Assembly: GCF_000479045.1 (NCBI RefSeq)
Contig: NZ_KI518074.1
Span: 1-45,972, forward strand
Source: Cetobacterium somerae ATCC BAA-474
GTDB taxonomy: Bacteria; Fusobacteriota; Fusobacteriia; Fusobacteriales; Fusobacteriaceae
Length of the DNA: 45,972 nucleotides
Reading direction: 5' to 3'
The notes beneath the pieces were generated by a model. That model saw only the letters and a program-made list of their open reading frames with translations, was not told the DNA's origin and did not search any database. Position numbers and translations under genes: made by a program. Shown here piece by piece: positions 1-8,121 of this stretch (position 1 is its first letter; every line of letters begins with the position of its first letter).

Positions 1-2
1 CA

Positions 3-260
3 TATGACACATCTATTGATCAAGTTAAAGAATTATTAACTGATATAGCTAAAAACCATGCTTTAATTCTTCAAGATAAAGATATCTTTGTAAGACTTAG
101 TAAACATAACTCAAGCTCTTTAGACTTCACAATGAGGGTTTGGGCTAAGAAAGAAAATTACTGGGATGTTTTCTTTGATTTACAAGAACTTGTTAAAAAG
201 AGATTCGATCAAGAAGGAATTGAAATCCCATACAACAAACTTGATGTTTATCAAAAATAA
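3..260 (+). CDS. mscS: MscS-family mechanosensitive channel, C-terminal fragment
   Basis: Open frame entering from the left edge and ending in TAA at 258-260; about 85 C-terminal residues are visible. The end contains VRVWAKKENYWDVFFDLQE followed by a segment close to GIEIPYNKLDVYQK. This matches the conserved cytoplasmic C-terminal domain of small-conductance mechanosensitive channels, where a GIEIPYPQMDVH-type ending is typical. The family forms homoheptameric inner-membrane pores that release solutes during osmotic downshock. The transmembrane part lies outside the window. The gene ends 19 bases before bioB with no terminator between them, so read-through into bioB is possible. The family call is firm; the paralogue cannot be decided from this fragment. 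Confidence 0.85.
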   Translation, partial: YDTSIDQVKELLTDIAKNHALILQDKDIFVRLSKHNSSSLDFTMRVWAKKENYWDVFFDLQELVKKRFDQEGIEIPYNKLDVYQK

Positions 261-279
261 TTAAACGAGGTGCATATTT

Positions 280-1269
280 TTGAAAAATTTTATTTTAACT
301 TTAAAAGAAAGCATAATTAATGGAAATAGTATTACTTTTGATGATGCTGAAAAACTTATAAATTTAGATATAGATATTAATAAAAACGAAATTCTTTTTC
401 TATCAGATTGTGCAAATGAAATTAGAAAATTCTTTTGTGGAGAAAAATTTAACTTATGCACTATAATGAATGCTAAATCAGGAAAGTGCCCAGAAGACTG
501 CAAATATTGCGCTCAATCTGCCCACTTTAAAACGGCTTCACCTGTTTATCCTCTAACTAATAAAGAGGAAGCTTTAAATTTAGCTTTAAATGTTGAGAAA
601 GAAGGAGCTAATCGTTTTGCATTAGTCACTAGTGGTCGAGGATTACTTACAGAAAAAGATACCTTAGAAGTTGCAAATCTTTATAAATATATGAAAAGAA
701 ATAGTAATATTCATCTATGTGCTTCACATGGATTACTTACTAAAGAATCTGCAAAATCTTTAAAAGAAGCAGGGGTAAAAACATATCACCACAATTTAGA
801 AACTTCTAGAGATTTTTATGATAAAATCTGTACAACTCATACATATCAAGATAGAGTTGATACAATTCTAATAGCCCAAGAAGCTGGTCTAGAAGTTTGT
901 AGTGGGGGAATTTTTGGTTTAGGAGAAAGTAGAGTCGATAGATTAAATATGGCTTTTGAACTAAAAAATTTAAATGTCAAATCTATACCCCTAAATTTTT
1001 TAACACCTATTGCAGGAACACCTATGGCCGATTATTCTCCTTTAGACCCTATGGAAATTATTAAAACAATCGCTGTTTATCGTTTCATAAATCCAGATTC
1101 TTCTTTAAGATATGCTGGTGGAAGACTTCAACTTGGCGATTTAGAAATTCAAGGAATTAAAGGTGGAATCAATTCAGCTTTAACTGGAAATTTTCTTACA
1201 ACAACAGGAAGCACTATAGCCTCTGATAAAGAGATGGTTGTTAAGGAGGGATTTACCCTTGATAAATAA
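280..1269 (+). CDS. bioB: Biotin synthase (radical SAM)
   Basis: Radical SAM enzyme that inserts sulfur into dethiobiotin to make biotin, the last step of the pathway. The 329-residue length is normal for BioB. The SAM-cluster motif CPEDCKYCAQS puts cysteines at residues 70, 74 and 77; the downstream YHHNLETS and GGIFGLGES motifs are also typical. The start is TTG at 280, preceded by a purine-rich AACGAGG at 264-270; there is no in-frame ATG nearby with a better ribosome site. The gene overlaps bioD by 11 bases, so the two are translationally coupled. No bioA, bioF or bioW occurs in the window. Confidence 0.96.
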   Translation: MKNFILTLKESIINGNSITFDDAEKLINLDIDINKNEILFLSDCANEIRKFFCGEKFNLCTIMNAKSGKCPEDCKYCAQSAHFKTASPVYPLTNKEEALNLALNVEKEGANRFALVTSGRGLLTEKDTLEVANLYKYMKRNSNIHLCASHGLLTKESAKSLKEAGVKTYHHNLETSRDFYDKICTTHTYQDRVDTILIAQEAGLEVCSGGIFGLGESRVDRLNMAFELKNLNVKSIPLNFLTPIAGTPMADYSPLDPMEIIKTIAVYRFINPDSSLRYAGGRLQLGDLEIQGIKGGINSALTGNFLTTTGSTIASDKEMVVKEGFTLDK

Positions 1270-1930
1270 ACTAAAAACAGGATACTTTATTATAGGGACA
1301 GACACTGATATAGGGAAGACGTATGTGTCTTCCCTTATTTTTAAATCTTTAAAAAACTATAATATCGGTTATTATAAACCACTTCAAACAGGATGCTATT
1401 TTGAAAATGAAAAATTAGTTCCATTAGATCCAAAATTTTTATGTGATTTTACTGGAACAACTTTAAAACCTGAAATGACTACTTATCTTTTCAAAACTCC
1501 TGTGTCTCCTCATTTAGCTTCTGAGTTAGAAAATATTCCTATTTCTATGAACTCTATCTTTAATCAATGGGATATTTTAAAATCTAAGTACTCAACAACT
1601 TTTATAGAAGCTGCTGGAGGTATATACGTTCCAATAATACGGAATAAATATTTTATGTTTAATTTTATAAAAGATTTAAATCTATCAGTAATACTCGTTT
1701 GTTCTACAAAAGTTGGAGCTATAAACCACACAATGTTAACTCTTAGCTTTTTAAAAGAAAAACAAATACCTATTCAAGGTATTATTTTTAATAATTATAC
1801 AAAAGAATTTTATGAAGATGACAATATTAAAGTTGTTTTAGAAACTAGTCAAATTAACAATCATCTTATTATCCATAATGGTGATACTATAATTCCTGAA
1901 CAAACTCTCATTTCATTTTTAGAAAAATAA
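1259..1930 (+). CDS. bioD: Dethiobiotin synthetase
   Basis: ATP-dependent enzyme closing the ureido ring of 7,8-diaminopelargonate to give dethiobiotin, the substrate of BioB. The N-terminal P-loop GTDTDIGKTYVSS is diagnostic, followed by YKPLQTGC and EAAGGIYVP, both conserved in BioD. I place the start at TTG 1259 (223 residues), because AAGGAGG at 1243-1249 lies nine bases upstream. An earlier in-frame TTG at 1238 would put that ribosome site inside the gene. It overlaps the 3' end of bioB and is followed at once by a bidirectional terminator, so bioB-bioD ends the rightward unit. Confidence 0.94.
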   Translation: MINKLKTGYFIIGTDTDIGKTYVSSLIFKSLKNYNIGYYKPLQTGCYFENEKLVPLDPKFLCDFTGTTLKPEMTTYLFKTPVSPHLASELENIPISMNSIFNQWDILKSKYSTTFIEAAGGIYVPIIRNKYFMFNFIKDLNLSVILVCSTKVGAINHTMLTLSFLKEKQIPIQGIIFNNYTKEFYEDDNIKVVLETSQINNHLIIHNGDTIIPEQTLISFLEK

Positions 1931-1962
1931 AAGAGGTCAAAAATTTGACCTCTTTTTTATAC
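1929..1962. terminator. Bidirectional terminator between bioD and aspA
   Basis: Inverted repeat AAAGAGGTCAAA / TTTGACCTCTTT, with a T run on the plus strand and an A run on its left side. It can therefore serve the converging bioD (+) and aspA (-) transcripts. Confidence 0.85.
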
Positions 1963-3392
1963 TATCTATTTTTTAATAAACTTTTTCCTGGAATTCCTGG
2001 TTTTGTCATTTCAAAAGGATTTAAAATTATATCTAACTCCTCTTTTGTTAACAATTTTCTTTCTAAAATTAAATCTACCACTGAAACTCCTGTCTTTATA
2101 GATGTTTTTGCTATATCTGCTGCATTTTTGTATCCTATATGTGGATTCAAAGCTGTTATTGTTCCAACACTCATATCAACTAATTGCTGACATCTCTCTT
2201 TATTTGCTGTAATTCCAATTAAACAATTATCTATTAAAGTATTAACTCCATTCTTTAAAATTTCTATCGATTGGAATAAGTTAAAGAACAATACTGGTTC
2301 AAATACATTTAGCTCTAACTGACCTGCTTCTGCTGCTTTTGTTACTGTCTGATCATTTCCAAATATTTGGAAACAAACTTGGTTCATTACTTCAGGAATT
2401 ACTGGATTTACTTTTCCAGGCATTATTGAAGATCCTGGCTGTTGTTGAGGTAAATTAATTTCTGCTAATCCTGTTTTTGGTCCTGATGCCATTAATCTTA
2501 AATCATTTGCCATTTTTGATAAATTTACAGCAGCTACTTTTAATGCTGAAGATAACCATACAAAACTATCTAAATTTCTTGTTCCATCAACTAAGTCATC
2601 AGCTTGAACAAAATCAACATTAGTTACCTCAGACAAAATTCTAACAACATCCTCTACATACTTTGTATCAGCATTAATTCCTGTTCCTACTGCAGTTGCT
2701 CCCATATTAACTGTTTTTAAATCTTCCAAAGCTATCTTTATTCTCTTTATATCTCTAGCTATTGGTTGTGCATAAGCTTTAAACTCTTGTCCTAATCTAA
2801 TTGGCACTGCATCTTGAAGGTGTGTTCTTCCCATTTTTATAACATTATCAAACTCTATACTTTTATCTAACAAAGTTAAATTTAATCTTTCTAAAGTTTT
2901 TAATAACTCTTCTGACATCATTTGTAAAGCTAATTTTCCTGCAGTTGGAATTACATCATTTGTAGATTGTCCATAATTTACATGATCATTTGGATGAACT
3001 TTATCATATTTCCCAAGTTCTCCTCCTAGTAACTCTCCTGCTCTATTAGCAATTACTTCATTCATATTCATATTCATTGATGTTCCTGCTCCACCTTGAA
3101 TAACATCAGTTATAAACTGATCCATAAATTTACCATCTATTATCTCTTCAGAAGCTTTAACTATAGCATTTACAACATCCTCGTCCAGCATTCCTGCTTC
3201 TAAGTTTGCTATAGCTGAGGCTTTCTTTACATATGCTAAAGCTTTAATAAAATCATTTCCTAATTTATACCCCGTAATATGGAAATTATTTTTCCCTCTT
3301 AATGATTGAACTCCATAATAAGCCTCTGCTGGAACTTGTATTGTTCCAATAGAATCACTTTCTAATCTAAACTTTTCCAATTCTTTCACCAT
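1962..3392 (-). CDS. aspA: Aspartate ammonia-lyase
   Basis: Reversibly deaminates L-aspartate to fumarate and ammonia in the cytoplasm. The 476 residues cover the whole fumarase/aspartase superfamily fold. Visible signatures are GGAGTS near residue 103, NYGQSTND near 140, and the flexible catalytic loop GSSIMPGKVNP near 320. The LESDSIGTIQVPAEAYYGVQ start is typical of aspartases and separates it from class II fumarase, which is closely related; a fumarase role is less likely. The gene has its own promoter and sits downstream of a GntR-type regulator on the same strand. In an anaerobe this enzyme would feed amino-acid-derived fumarate into fermentation. Confidence 0.93.
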   Translation of the reverse strand: MVKELEKFRLESDSIGTIQVPAEAYYGVQSLRGKNNFHITGYKLGNDFIKALAYVKKASAIANLEAGMLDEDVVNAIVKASEEIIDGKFMDQFITDVIQGGAGTSMNMNMNEVIANRAGELLGGELGKYDKVHPNDHVNYGQSTNDVIPTAGKLALQMMSEELLKTLERLNLTLLDKSIEFDNVIKMGRTHLQDAVPIRLGQEFKAYAQPIARDIKRIKIALEDLKTVNMGATAVGTGINADTKYVEDVVRILSEVTNVDFVQADDLVDGTRNLDSFVWLSSALKVAAVNLSKMANDLRLMASGPKTGLAEINLPQQQPGSSIMPGKVNPVIPEVMNQVCFQIFGNDQTVTKAAEAGQLELNVFEPVLFFNLFQSIEILKNGVNTLIDNCLIGITANKERCQQLVDMSVGTITALNPHIGYKNAADIAKTSIKTGVSVVDLILERKLLTKEELDIILNPFEMTKPGIPGKSLLKNR

Positions 3393-3470
3393 CCCTTTAT
3401 TTTCCCCAGAACATAAAACATCAAACTATAAAACTTTATTTTCATTTTATTCTTTTTTGAAAATAAACAT

Positions 3471-3496
3471 TTCGTTCTTTATTCGTTCATTCGTGC
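3471..3496 (-). promoter_or_regulatory. Tandem TTCGTTC-type direct repeats downstream of the aspA promoter
   Basis: Three near-identical heptamers, read on the plus strand as TTCGTTC (3471-3477), TTCGTTC (3482-3488) and TTCGTGC (3490-3496), lie just downstream of the aspA -10 box. They could be an operator, with the adjacent GntR protein as the obvious candidate ligand. GntR sites are usually palindromic, so the assignment is tentative. Confidence 0.4.
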
Positions 3497-3509
3497 TTTT
3501 ATGTTTTAA

Positions 3510-3537
3510 AGTATACTGTTTTTTTTATAAAAGTCAA
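3510..3537 (-). promoter_or_regulatory. aspA promoter
   Basis: On the minus strand, -35 TTGACT (3532-3537) and -10 TATACT (3510-3515) are separated by 16 bases. They lie about 120 bases before the aspA start. Confidence 0.75.
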
Positions 3538-3555
3538 GTGTTTTTTATGGATTTT

Positions 3556-4266
3556 TTATTTTAACAATATAAAAGTGTCATCTTTAGTTACTTCTTCTTT
3601 TACCTCAAAATATTCTGGATTCTCAGCTTCTAATTTTTTCAATTTTAGAAGAGTTCTTCCTAGGTGATGTTCTAACATTCCTCTTAATTTATCTATATCT
3701 TTTTTTTCCAAGGCCTCTAAAATTTCCTCATGCTCTTTAACAACTGATATATCACTTGTTTTATTTTTAGCGTTTAGAACTCTTACTCTTTGATAATGAC
3801 CTGTTCCATTTAATGCTAATTCCCACAATCCTGGAATTCCAGCTTTTTCAAAAATCATCTTATGAAAATCATTATCCATTTTATGAAACTCTAGATAATT
3901 ACGGTTTCCCTCACAATAAACCCTTTGCATCTTTATATTTGTTCTTAAATCCTCTATAAATTCTTCATCTAAAGCTTCAATAACTCTTTCAAAAGCTGCA
4001 GTTTCTAAGGCAACTCTCAACACTTTTGCTTCTAAAACTTTTTGAGCGCTAATTTTTGTTACAAATGTTCCTTTTTGTGGAATACTTTCAATCAGTTGAT
4101 CATGCTTTAATAATATCAAAGCTTCTCTAATAGGAGTTCTACTCATTCCCAATTTTTCACCTATTACTTTTTCACTTAATTCACTTCCAGGTTTTAAATT
4201 TAATTCAAATATATTTCTTTTTAATATTTTATATGCGTAAGCTGAGTTACTATTTTCTCTTGACAT
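3556..4266 (-). CDS. GntR-family transcriptional regulator (FCD subfamily)
   Basis: DNA-binding regulator of 236 residues. The N-terminal winged helix spans about residues 5-70, with the conserved LKPGSELSEKVIGEKLGMSR helix-turn-helix followed by TPIREAL and GTFV. The rest (about 80-220) is an all-helical FCD-type ligand domain, with HKMDNDFHKMIF and the late HEEILEALEKKD and EHHLGRTL helices that usually hold a metal and an organic acid ligand. Because aspA follows directly, an organic acid or amino acid such as aspartate or fumarate is a plausible effector, but that is inference from position only. It has its own promoter. Confidence 0.9.
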   Translation of the reverse strand: MSRENSNSAYAYKILKRNIFELNLKPGSELSEKVIGEKLGMSRTPIREALILLKHDQLIESIPQKGTFVTKISAQKVLEAKVLRVALETAAFERVIEALDEEFIEDLRTNIKMQRVYCEGNRNYLEFHKMDNDFHKMIFEKAGIPGLWELALNGTGHYQRVRVLNAKNKTSDISVVKEHEEILEALEKKDIDKLRGMLEHHLGRTLLKLKKLEAENPEYFEVKEEVTKDDTFILLK

Positions 4267-4316
4267 TTTTCCTCCTCGTTTATTTTTTCACATTTAATTT
4301 TAAATAATATATCTTT

Positions 4317-4345
4317 ATAATAAAATATACTAGTTAGTTTGTCAA
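4317..4345 (-). promoter_or_regulatory. Promoter of the GntR-type regulator gene
   Basis: Minus strand -35 TTGACA (4340-4345) and -10 TATTAT (4317-4322) with a 17-base spacer, a near-consensus sigma-70 promoter. The gene also has a good ribosome site (GAGGAGG). Confidence 0.8.
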
Positions 4346-4360
4346 ACTCAATATTTCAAC

Positions 4361-4393
4361 AAAAAAAATAGAGGTGATATACACCTCTATTTT
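4361..4393 (-). terminator. Terminator after cdd
   Basis: Minus-strand hairpin AAAATAGAGGTG / CACCTCTATTTT with a 5-base loop and a following T run. It ends the deoB-deoD-cdd transcript before the GntR gene promoter. Confidence 0.88.
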
Positions 4394-4396
4394 CAA

Positions 4397-4801
4397 TTAA
4401 AGTTCAAATCCATATGGTAATAATTCTTCCATTGTCATTAGTTTATAATCTCTTTTTAGATTTCCTAAGATGATTATTGTATCATCATCTGCAAACTCTT
4501 TTATAACCTGTCTACATGCTCCACAAGGACTTACTGGTCCTGTTGTGTCCGCAACTACAGCTATTAACTTTATTTTTCTCATACCTTTACTTGCCGCTGC
4601 AAAAACTGCACTTCTTTCAGCACAGTTAGAAAGTCCATATGATCCATTTTCAATATTAGCACCTGAAGTTTCATTTCCATTTTCATCTACTAATACTGCT
4701 CCAACTTTAAATTTTGAATAAGGAGCATAGGCATTCTCTCTAGCAACAATAGCTTTATCTACATATTCTAAAATTAACTTTTCATTCAATTCTTTTTTCA
4801 T
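4397..4801 (-). CDS. cdd: Cytidine deaminase
   Basis: Deaminates cytidine and deoxycytidine to uridine and deoxyuridine in pyrimidine salvage. The length of 134 residues matches the short homotetrameric type. The zinc site is visible as NCAERSAVFAAASKG (Cys plus catalytic Glu) and PCGACRQVIKEF (two Cys ligands). NAYAPYSKFKVGAVL near the N-terminus is the usual substrate-binding segment. It starts four bases after the deoD stop, so it is the last gene of a deoB-deoD-cdd unit and ends at a strong terminator. Confidence 0.96.
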   Translation of the reverse strand: MKKELNEKLILEYVDKAIVARENAYAPYSKFKVGAVLVDENGNETSGANIENGSYGLSNCAERSAVFAAASKGMRKIKLIAVVADTTGPVSPCGACRQVIKEFADDDTIIILGNLKRDYKLMTMEELLPYGFEL

Positions 4802-4805
4802 ATTA

Positions 4806-5510
4806 TTACTCCGCTACACTTTCTAATGCTATTTCAATCATATCTGTTAAAGTTGTTTGTCTTTCTTGAGATGTTGTTTCTTCACCAGTAACCAAAGAAT
4901 CTGAAATCGTTAATATCGTCAAAGCTTTTGCATTATATTTTGCTGCTATTGTATACAGTGCTGCTGTTTCCATCTCAACACAAAGCACACCAAACTCTGC
5001 CCATTTTTTATACGATTCAAAATTGTCTCCATAGAACTCATCTGCAGTTAAAACATTTCCACCTTTAACTTCTATTCCTTTTGCCTTTGCAGCTTCAGCT
5101 GCCTTCATAAACAGTCCAAAATCTGCTGTTGGTGCATAATCTGCCCCTCCAAATCTCAATCTATTCATTCCTGATGTTGTTGATGATGACATAGCTAATA
5201 TTACATCTCTTATTTTAACATCTTCTCTATAAGATCCTGCTGTTCCAACTCTAATTAGATTTTTTACTCCATACTCCCTAATTAATTCATTAACATATAT
5301 TGAAATTGATGGAACTCCCATTCCTGTTCCCTGTACAGAAACTCTTTTCCCTTTATAAGTTCCTGTATATCCATACATTCCTCTAACTTCATTATAACAA
5401 ACTACATCTTCTAAAAAAGTTTCTGCTATCCATTTAGCTCTTAATGGATCTCCTGGTAATAATACTGTTTCTGCTATTTCTCCTTTTTTTGCTCCTATAT
5501 GTACGCTCAT
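4806..5510 (-). CDS. deoD: Purine nucleoside phosphorylase, DeoD type
   Basis: Phosphorolyses purine (deoxy)nucleosides to free base plus (deoxy)ribose-1-phosphate. The 234-residue length and the sequences [25 protein letters not shown] and [10 protein letters not shown] are those of the hexameric DeoD class rather than the trimeric PNP or uridine phosphorylase. The final SDSLVTGEE contains the catalytic Asp of this class. The product is passed to DeoB, encoded 21 bases upstream, and cdd follows four bases downstream; the three genes form one catabolic operon. Confidence 0.95.
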   Translation of the reverse strand: MSVHIGAKKGEIAETVLLPGDPLRAKWIAETFLEDVVCYNEVRGMYGYTGTYKGKRVSVQGTGMGVPSISIYVNELIREYGVKNLIRVGTAGSYREDVKIRDVILAMSSSTTSGMNRLRFGGADYAPTADFGLFMKAAEAAKAKGIEVKGGNVLTADEFYGDNFESYKKWAEFGVLCVEMETAALYTIAAKYNAKALTILTISDSLVTGEETTSQERQTTLTDMIEIALESVAE

Positions 5511-5531
5511 TTTACCCTCCTAGTTTTCCTT

Positions 5532-6713
5532 TTATTTTATAATTTTATCAGCAAAACTTCCTTTTAAATTAGTTTTTCCTAATAAAAGATCTTCTACAGT
5601 TGCTGCTATTGTTGAGAATCCATTTTGAATTCCTAAATCAACGTTTTCTTTTAACTTCTTTCCATATACTAATAATGGAATATACTCTCTTGTATGATCA
5701 CTACCTTTATAAGTTGGATCACATCCATGATCTGCTGTTAATATAAGAAGTTCATTCTCTTTTAAATTTTCCATAATTTCTGGAAGATAATTATCAAACT
5801 CTTCTAAAGCTAATTTATAACCTTTTGGATCTCTTCTATGTCCATACTTCATGTCAAAATCAACTAAATTTGTAAATATAATTCCTTTTGTATCTTTTTT
5901 TAATTCTTCAATAGTTTTTAAAATTCCATCTAAATTATCTTTGTTAGTTCCTCTACTTTCAGTTATTCCTACTCCAGCAAATATGTCACTAGTTTTTCCA
6001 ATTCCAATAACATCTAAACCAGAATTTTTAACTCTATCTAGCATACTCTCAATTGGTGGCTCAACTGAATAGTCATGTCTATTAGACGTTCTTACAAACT
6101 CTCCAGCTTTCTTACCAGTATAAGGTCTTGCAATAACTCTTGCCACAGGAGATAAGTCACTACAAATTTCTAAAGCTTTTTTACAAGCTGAATAAAGTTC
6201 ATCTAAAGATATCATCTCTTCATTAGCAGCTATTTGAAACACTGGATCAGCTGATGTGTAGACAATCCAAGCCCCTGTTGCTAATTGCTCCTCTCCATAT
6301 ACATCTAAAACATCTGTTCCAGAGTATGGTAAGTTACAAAGCACTTTTCTTCCTGTTGCCTTTTCAAACGCTTCTATTGTTTCTTTTGGAAAACCATTTG
6401 CATAAGTTGGAAATGCTTTTTCTTGAACAATTCCAGCAATTTCCCAGTGTCCTGTCGTCGTATCTTTTCCCTTCGAAAGTTCAGCTGCTTTTCCATATGC
6501 ACCTTTTGCATTCTCAACTTCATCTACACCTAAAATTTCTGTAATATTACCTAATCCTAGCTGCTCCATGTTTTTTAAATTTAATCCACCTGTTGCAAGA
6601 GCTATATTTCCCAATGTATTTGTTCCTTCATCTCCAAACTCTTTTGCATCTGGTAAAGCCCCTATTCCAGCACTATCTAGCACTATTAAAGTAACTCTTT
6701 CTATTTTTTCCAT
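5532..6713 (-). CDS. deoB: Phosphopentomutase
   Basis: Interconverts (deoxy)ribose-1-phosphate and -5-phosphate, linking nucleoside breakdown to central metabolism. The 393 residues are full length for this alkaline-phosphatase-superfamily enzyme. Metal ligands and the active-site Thr are in DSAGIGALPDA (about residue 13), GKDTTTGHWE (about 85), and TADHGCDP with the following SDHTREY near the C-terminus. It lies directly after the binding-protein gene, with a weak terminator between the two, and upstream of deoD and cdd. Confidence 0.95.
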   Translation of the reverse strand: MEKIERVTLIVLDSAGIGALPDAKEFGDEGTNTLGNIALATGGLNLKNMEQLGLGNITEILGVDEVENAKGAYGKAAELSKGKDTTTGHWEIAGIVQEKAFPTYANGFPKETIEAFEKATGRKVLCNLPYSGTDVLDVYGEEQLATGAWIVYTSADPVFQIAANEEMISLDELYSACKKALEICSDLSPVARVIARPYTGKKAGEFVRTSNRHDYSVEPPIESMLDRVKNSGLDVIGIGKTSDIFAGVGITESRGTNKDNLDGILKTIEELKKDTKGIIFTNLVDFDMKYGHRRDPKGYKLALEEFDNYLPEIMENLKENELLILTADHGCDPTYKGSDHTREYIPLLVYGKKLKENVDLGIQNGFSTIAATVEDLLLGKTNLKGSFADKIIK

Positions 6714-6730
6714 AACTACACATCTCCTTT

Positions 6731-6773
6731 TCTATAAGGTAACAAAAGGCTGATCAAAAATGACCAGCCCCTC
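6731..6773 (-). terminator. Hairpin between the binding-protein gene and deoB
   Basis: Minus-strand stem GGCTGGTCA / TGATCAGCC followed by TTTTGTT. The short T run suggests incomplete termination, which would make the binding protein more abundant than the salvage enzymes downstream. Confidence 0.65.
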
Positions 6774-6778
6774 ATTTA

Positions 6779-7744
6779 TTATTTATCGCTTACTTTGATT
6801 TCTCCAGCCATTAATTTAGCTTTGATTTCCTCAAATTTAGCTAGTTTATCTGCACCTATAATCTCTTTTGTAAATTCGAAGTTAGTTACTCCAACTCCAT
6901 TTTCTTTTGCTCCGTAAACAGCTAATCCTGGTACGAATTCACCTTTAGTTAAAGCTTTAACTGTATCGAAAACTCCAACATCAACATTTTTTAACATAGA
7001 TGTTAAAACTGTTCCTGGTTCAACTGCATCTTGATTTGAGTCAACACCAATAGCAAATACACCCTTCTCTTTTGCTGCTGCTATAACTCCCATTCCTGTT
7101 CCACCAGCTGCATGATATATTACATCTGCACCTTGGTTAATTTCAGAAATTGCATTCTCTTTACCTCTTACTGGGTCATTAAATGGATTTGGTCCTGTTG
7201 TATATACAGAGAAGAACTTAACTTTCGGGTTAACATACTCTGCACCCTGTTTAAATCCTACTTCAAATTTCTTAATTAAAGGATTCTCCATTCCTCCAAC
7301 AAATCCTACTGCATTATTTTTAGTCATTAATCCAGCTATAACTCCAACTAAGAAAGATCCCTCTTCCTCTTTAAATACCATAGATTTTACATTTGGTAAA
7401 TCTATTACATCATCAATCATTAAAAATTTAGCATCTGGATAATCTGCTGCTACTGTTCTTGCTGATTCTGTCATTTGGAATCCTGTAGCAATTATTAAAT
7501 CATATCCTGCTTCAGCATACTCTCTTAAGAACTCTTCATCTTCAGCAGGTGATGCTGGTTCTACATATTTAAATTCAATTCCTAAATCCTTTTGTGCTTG
7601 CTCTAATCCTCTGTAAGCAGCATCATTAAATGACTTATCCCCTAATCCTCCAGTAGAAAGAACTATTCCTACTTTAGTTGGTTTCGCTGCAAATAATCCA
7701 ATTGCTAACATCATTGACATTACAAAAGTAACTATTTTTCTCAT
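6779..7744 (-). CDS. BMP-family nucleoside-binding protein (periplasmic)
   Basis: Solute-binding protein of the BMP/Med family (PnrA-like), which normally delivers purine nucleosides to an ABC transporter. The 321 residues begin with a hydrophobic signal peptide ending near AKPTK. There is no cysteine at its end, so it is probably a soluble periplasmic protein rather than a lipoprotein, as fits a diderm. The mature part begins VGIVLSTGGLGDKSFND and carries GVDSNQD and GGTGMGV, typical of the nucleoside-binding pocket. Placement before deoB-deoD-cdd supports nucleoside uptake. No ABC permease or ATPase gene is present in the window, so they must be elsewhere. Confidence 0.88.
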   Translation of the reverse strand: MRKIVTFVMSMMLAIGLFAAKPTKVGIVLSTGGLGDKSFNDAAYRGLEQAQKDLGIEFKYVEPASPAEDEEFLREYAEAGYDLIIATGFQMTESARTVAADYPDAKFLMIDDVIDLPNVKSMVFKEEEGSFLVGVIAGLMTKNNAVGFVGGMENPLIKKFEVGFKQGAEYVNPKVKFFSVYTTGPNPFNDPVRGKENAISEINQGADVIYHAAGGTGMGVIAAAKEKGVFAIGVDSNQDAVEPGTVLTSMLKNVDVGVFDTVKALTKGEFVPGLAVYGAKENGVGVTNFEFTKEIIGADKLAKFEEIKAKLMAGEIKVSDK

Positions 7745-7777
7745 TAATACCCTCCTAAATAACTTTATACTAGTAGA

Positions 7778-7805
7778 ATTTTAACATATTATTTACCTAA
7801 ATCAA
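7778..7805 (-). promoter_or_regulatory. Promoter of the nucleoside-binding protein / deo unit
   Basis: Minus strand -35 TTGATT (7800-7805) and -10 TAAAAT (7778-7783) with a 16-base spacer, just upstream of the GGAGGG ribosome site of the binding-protein gene. Confidence 0.55.
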
Positions 7806-7819
7806 AGAAAAATTTACTA

Positions 7820-8107
7820 TTATTTCATCATTTTTCCTAATGTGTATATTAATTCGTCGATTACTTTGTTCTCTTCATTATTTTTTATCCCTGATACAAC
7901 ACACTTTCTCAAGTGATTTTCTAATATTACTTTTGCTATTCCATCTAATGCCGCTTTTGCTGATGATATTTGATTTAAAACATCATCACAATAAGCATCC
8001 TCTTCAATCATTCTTTTTATTCCTCTAATCTGTCCTTCCACTCTATTAGCTCTAGCGATTAATTTCTTTTTATCACCACAGATTTTATTTGAACAATTAT
8101 CTTCCAT
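7820..8107 (-). CDS. csoR: Copper-sensing repressor CsoR
   Basis: All-helical DNA-binding repressor of the DUF156 family, 95 residues. The Cu(I) ligands of the CsoR class are present as Cys40 (AYCDD), His65 and Cys69 (ENHLRKCV), which separates it from the formaldehyde (FrmR) and nickel (RcnR) branches. The N-terminal arm has two additional cysteines (Cys5, Cys10) of unknown role. It follows copA by 14 bases and is presumably autoregulated from the palindrome in front of copA. Copper binding would release the repressor and switch on export. Confidence 0.93.
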   Translation of the reverse strand: MEDNCSNKICGDKKKLIARANRVEGQIRGIKRMIEEDAYCDDVLNQISSAKAALDGIAKVILENHLRKCVVSGIKNNEENKVIDELIYTLGKMMK

Positions 8108-8121
8108 AAATCCTCCTGTTA

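Noticed and set aside
6254-6544. Leucine-rich plus-strand frames opposite deoB, copA, ychF, comF and others
   Set aside because: AT-rich coding strands give Leu/Phe-rich antisense frames by composition alone; none has a credible start.
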